From assembly GCA_937927525.1 (NCBI GenBank), contig CALBDR010000100.1:1-6977 (forward strand): a stretch of DNA of 6,977 nucleotides, read 5' to 3'. Shown piece by piece: positions 5,551-6,977 of the stretch. The notes under the pieces are model-generated. The model saw only the letters and a program-made list of their open reading frames with translations, did no database searches and was not told the DNA's origin. Made by a program: the position numbers and the translations under genes. The first letter of the stretch is position 1. Each line of letters starts with the position of its first letter. Source of the stretch: an uncultured Candidatus Melainabacteria bacterium (GTDB taxonomy: Bacteria > Cyanobacteriota > Vampirovibrionia > LMEP-6097).

Positions 5551-6060
5551 TTAATCTTTTAAATCAGATACTTTATCAATTTTAATAATATAAGATTTTA
5601 TATTGCTTATTTTTGATGGTTTATCAAAGGTAATTCTTTCTTCTTGTTCATCATATTGCCCTGTTGCATTATGGAAGTCTCTTTGAACACTTTCTGGTTC
5701 ATCTAGTAACCAATCATATTCCCAATTATCTTCATAATTCCAACCAGGAATATATGCAAATGGTTTGATTTTATATCTATTGGATAATTTATTTCCATCA
5801 ATCGCAATTCTATATTCTATTTTTACATCAAAACTCATTCCTTTCTTATGAAAATTTTTATTTCGTGTGAATGAAATAAAATGTAAATCTTCATATAAGT
5901 AAAATTCTTCGCTTGATTCTATTGAATTAGATTTTAAAATACCATCTAAACCTTTTTTATCTGTATAATGGTAAAGTATACCTACTTGTTTTCCCTCACT
6001 CATAGTATATGATATTCCTTCGTTCAATATATTTTCACATATGTCTTTTAATTTTATCAT
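5551..6060 (-). CDS. ADP-ribosyltransferase-like protein with capsid-targeting-like leader
   Basis: 169 aa. The leader MIKLKDICENILNEGIS has L-N-E before Gly15. The body begins with ILYHYTDKKGLDGILKSNSI (28-47), the His-Tyr-Thr first strand and helix seen in ART-fold proteins such as KptA and DarT, followed by LHFISFTRNKNF (59-70) and the strand YRIAIDGNKLS, then KIKPFAYIPGW. Near the end is YDEQEERITF (136-145), where Glu138 or Glu141 would be the catalytic acid, then a strand SYIIKIDKV. I recognise this layout from uncharacterised proteins of large phages. It would use NAD+ to modify a protein or nucleic acid; the target is unknown, and loss of activity is possible. The leader makes it a formal counterpart of T4 Alt, a packaged ART. 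AT-rich (22% GC by hand count at 5821-5880). The start codon lies in the 93-bp repeat. Confidence 0.65.
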   Translation of the reverse strand: MIKLKDICENILNEGISYTMSEGKQVGILYHYTDKKGLDGILKSNSIESSEEFYLYEDLHFISFTRNKNFHKKGMSFDVKIEYRIAIDGNKLSNRYKIKPFAYIPGWNYEDNWEYDWLLDEPESVQRDFHNATGQYDEQEERITFDKPSKISNIKSYIIKIDKVSDLKD

Positions 6061-6142
6061 AGTTTATTTGTCTATATTTTATTTGATAATTCTCTTTCAT
6101 ACTCTTAATAAAGACCTTTAAGTTTTGCTTTTTCTTTTTGCT
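6050..6142. repeat. 93-bp perfect direct repeat, copy 2
   Basis: Identical to 5390-5482. It contains the start codon and next eight bases of the ART-like gene, its leader region, and the 3' end of the remnant described at 6072-6176. Confidence 0.97.
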
Positions 6143-6176
6143 CTTCTGTAGCTATTTCAAATTCATAACCATATAA
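6072..6176 (-). pseudogene. 3' remnant of a lost gene
   Basis: A frame shifted relative to the gene start at 6217 reads LYGYEFEIATEEQ followed by KEKAKLKGLY, a stop at 6107-6105, then EYERELSNKI and a stop at 6074-6072. The composition is protein-like on both sides of the first stop, so this looks like the decayed C-terminal end of an ancestral gene. Its last 71 bases lie within the 93-bp repeat and therefore occur again at 5412-5482. No family is recognised. Confidence 0.45.
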
Positions 6177-6217
6177 GGAATTCCCGCTTCTGCTATTAAT
6201 CGCTTTAACCTTATCAT
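6152..6217 (-). pseudogene. Truncated gene start with leader MIRLKRLIAEAGI
   Basis: ATG 6217 opens a 21-codon frame (MIRLKRLIAEAGIP, then YMVMNLK and stop). The first 13 residues match the leader of the 109-aa gene at 4699 with one change, and include I-A-E before Ala11. The frame then breaks and a different frame (6072-6176) carries the protein-like sequence. It is most simply a cargo gene reduced to its targeting leader by deletion. Confidence 0.6.
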
Positions 6218-6218
6218 A
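6179..6218. repeat. 40-bp direct repeat, copy 2
   Basis: Second copy of 4661-4700, one mismatch. It marks the broken gene start upstream of the ART-like gene, 1518 bp from the intact copy downstream of GH16, so the two copies flank the AT-rich ART-like plus GH16 segment. Confidence 0.95.
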
Positions 6219-6226
6219 CTATTAAT

Positions 6227-6949
6227 TTAATAATATAAACCACTCTTTCTTTGACGCATGCCTGCGAGCCCTTTCGCAACCGAACTCTTCCGACTCTTTA
6301 AGAGCGCTTCAACCTCTTCCCGACTAACCCCTTTCCTCATACGCCTCTCAATCGCTGCCGATAATGCCCTCTGAACAGCTTCCATCCTACCTATAGCCAC
6401 TTTTTCAGCTTCATCGTATTCCTGCTCAATCTCCTGCTCCTTTTGCTTAAGCTTCTCTTTCGCCACCTTATACCTCCTCTTAGCATCCTTCACTAGACTA
6501 TCCCAAGCATCGTGATATGCCCCAGTCATAGGCGTGCGACCAATATCGTTACTTAAACTTTTCTTTACATCGACATCCATCCACTCTTCAAAAGCTATCG
6601 GAAGATCTTTTAAAAAATTTTCAATATACGAAGAGTCAATATCCTTAAGATCAGCAGAACTATCAGGATTCCAACCTCCACCCTTTCTCTTAAAAATATC
6701 AGAAATAAAAGATGCAAGAATTATTTCAACAATACCATCAGCCCATTTACCATCAACATCTTTGAAATTAGGATCTAATACAGCTTGTGTTAAAAGCTTT
6801 TTTAACCTCTTACCCTCAAGACTCTTCTCATCAAACTGAGCCCATAAAGGACGTTGTTGATATCTCCGCTCGTCTCCAGTAGTCCTATAATCTCGCCAGC
6901 TGTACTTCCCTTCTACTACTTCTAGATATAATTGTTTTAAACTTATCAT
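6227..6949 (-). CDS. Uncharacterised protein with targeting-like leader and charged C-terminal coiled coil
   Basis: 240 aa. The leader MISLKQLYLEVVEGKYSW is of the same kind as those of the neighbours, but the site is less canonical: V-V-E before Gly14, or Y-L-E before Val11. Residues about 20-150 look globular (RRYQQRPLWAQFD; DVDGKWADGIVEIILASFI at 64-82; KRKGGGWNPDSSADLKDID; AYHDAWDSLVKDA). Residues 155-200 are a long charged helix (KEKLKQKEQEIEQEYDEAE), and the C-terminus is basic, with SREEVEALLKSRKSSVAKG and ending SGLYY. I do not recognise a family. Parts of it are more GC-rich than the cassette that follows (57% by hand count at 6301-6360). The ATG may overlap the stop of an upstream gene. 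A packaged or structural head role is inferred from the leader only. Confidence 0.75.
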   Translation of the reverse strand: MISLKQLYLEVVEGKYSWRDYRTTGDERRYQQRPLWAQFDEKSLEGKRLKKLLTQAVLDPNFKDVDGKWADGIVEIILASFISDIFKRKGGGWNPDSSADLKDIDSSYIENFLKDLPIAFEEWMDVDVKKSLSNDIGRTPMTGAYHDAWDSLVKDAKRRYKVAKEKLKQKEQEIEQEYDEAEKVAIGRMEAVQRALSAAIERRMRKGVSREEVEALLKSRKSSVAKGLAGMRQRKSGLYY

Positions 6950-6977
6950 ACAATATTGCTACCGGAGTATTTTATAC
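6946..6977 (-). CDS. Possible C-terminal tail of an upstream gene (partial)
   Basis: On the minus strand one frame is open from the window edge and ends IKYSGSNIV with TGA at 6948-6946, overlapping the next ATG as ATGA, as at 934-937 and 4696-4699. Only nine codons are visible, so this is weak. The same bases contain TATAAAATA, which could instead be a promoter. Confidence 0.3.
   Translation of the reverse strand, partial: IKYSGSNIV

Noticed and set aside
5401..6226. Possible insertion sequence or homing endonuclease around the 93-bp repeats
   Set aside because: No transposase or endonuclease motif, no terminal inverted repeats and no target duplication of the usual kind; homologous recombination explains the direct repeats better.
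6967..6977. TATAAAATA just before the 6949 gene, close to a late-promoter box
   Set aside because: One base too long for the T4 consensus and overlapping a possible upstream gene end; too weak to list as a promoter.
1..6977. tRNA genes, CRISPR arrays or riboswitches
   Set aside because: No cloverleaf with T-loop motif, no regularly spaced short repeats and no recognisable riboswitch core were seen on reading both strands by eye.

Overview
The window looks like part of a tailed-phage genome (Caudoviricetes, possibly T4-like) whose host is probably a Bacteroidota bacterium of the flavobacterial kind. All supported genes lie on the minus strand, are tightly packed (three start/stop junctions overlap as ATGA) and several belong to protein types familiar from marine phage genomes. 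The Bacteroidota link rests on three things seen here: a lipoprotein with a flavobacterial-style TonB C-terminal domain, a promoter that fits the Bacteroidota TTG / TAnnTTTG pattern, and the absence of Shine-Dalgarno sequences before essentially every start codon, where A/T-rich leaders are found instead. No hallmark capsid, terminase or tail gene is present, so the phage assignment is an inference from gene types and layout.

Layout in the direction of transcription (right to left). (1) 6977-4370: a possible tail end of an upstream gene, a 240-aa protein of unknown function, a scarred region with a truncated gene start, a 169-aa ADP-ribosyltransferase-like protein, a second scar, a GH16 glycoside hydrolase, and a 109-aa coiled-coil protein that ends in a hairpin terminator. 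(2) 4349-3637: a one-gene unit with its own promoter and strong terminator, encoding a TonB-domain lipoprotein. (3) 3638-1: a 198-aa coiled-coil/Lys-rich protein, a nucleotidyltransferase flanked by small basic phage domains, an R-S-E type ADP-ribosyltransferase, a ParB/sulfiredoxin-like protein, and a gene cut by the left edge.

The unifying feature is the N-terminus. At least five intact proteins, plus two truncated gene starts, begin with a short amphipathic leader ending in (L/I)-x-E followed by A, G or N. This is the form of the capsid-targeting sequence and gp21 prohead-protease site of T4 internal proteins (IPI-III, Alt). I infer that this is a cargo locus: proteins packaged in the phage head and injected with the DNA, including enzymes that may modify host targets. 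The CTS-coding gene starts and a 93-bp perfect repeat sit exactly at the borders of the AT-rich ART-like and GH16 genes, suggesting that cargo genes are exchanged by recombination at these conserved starts.
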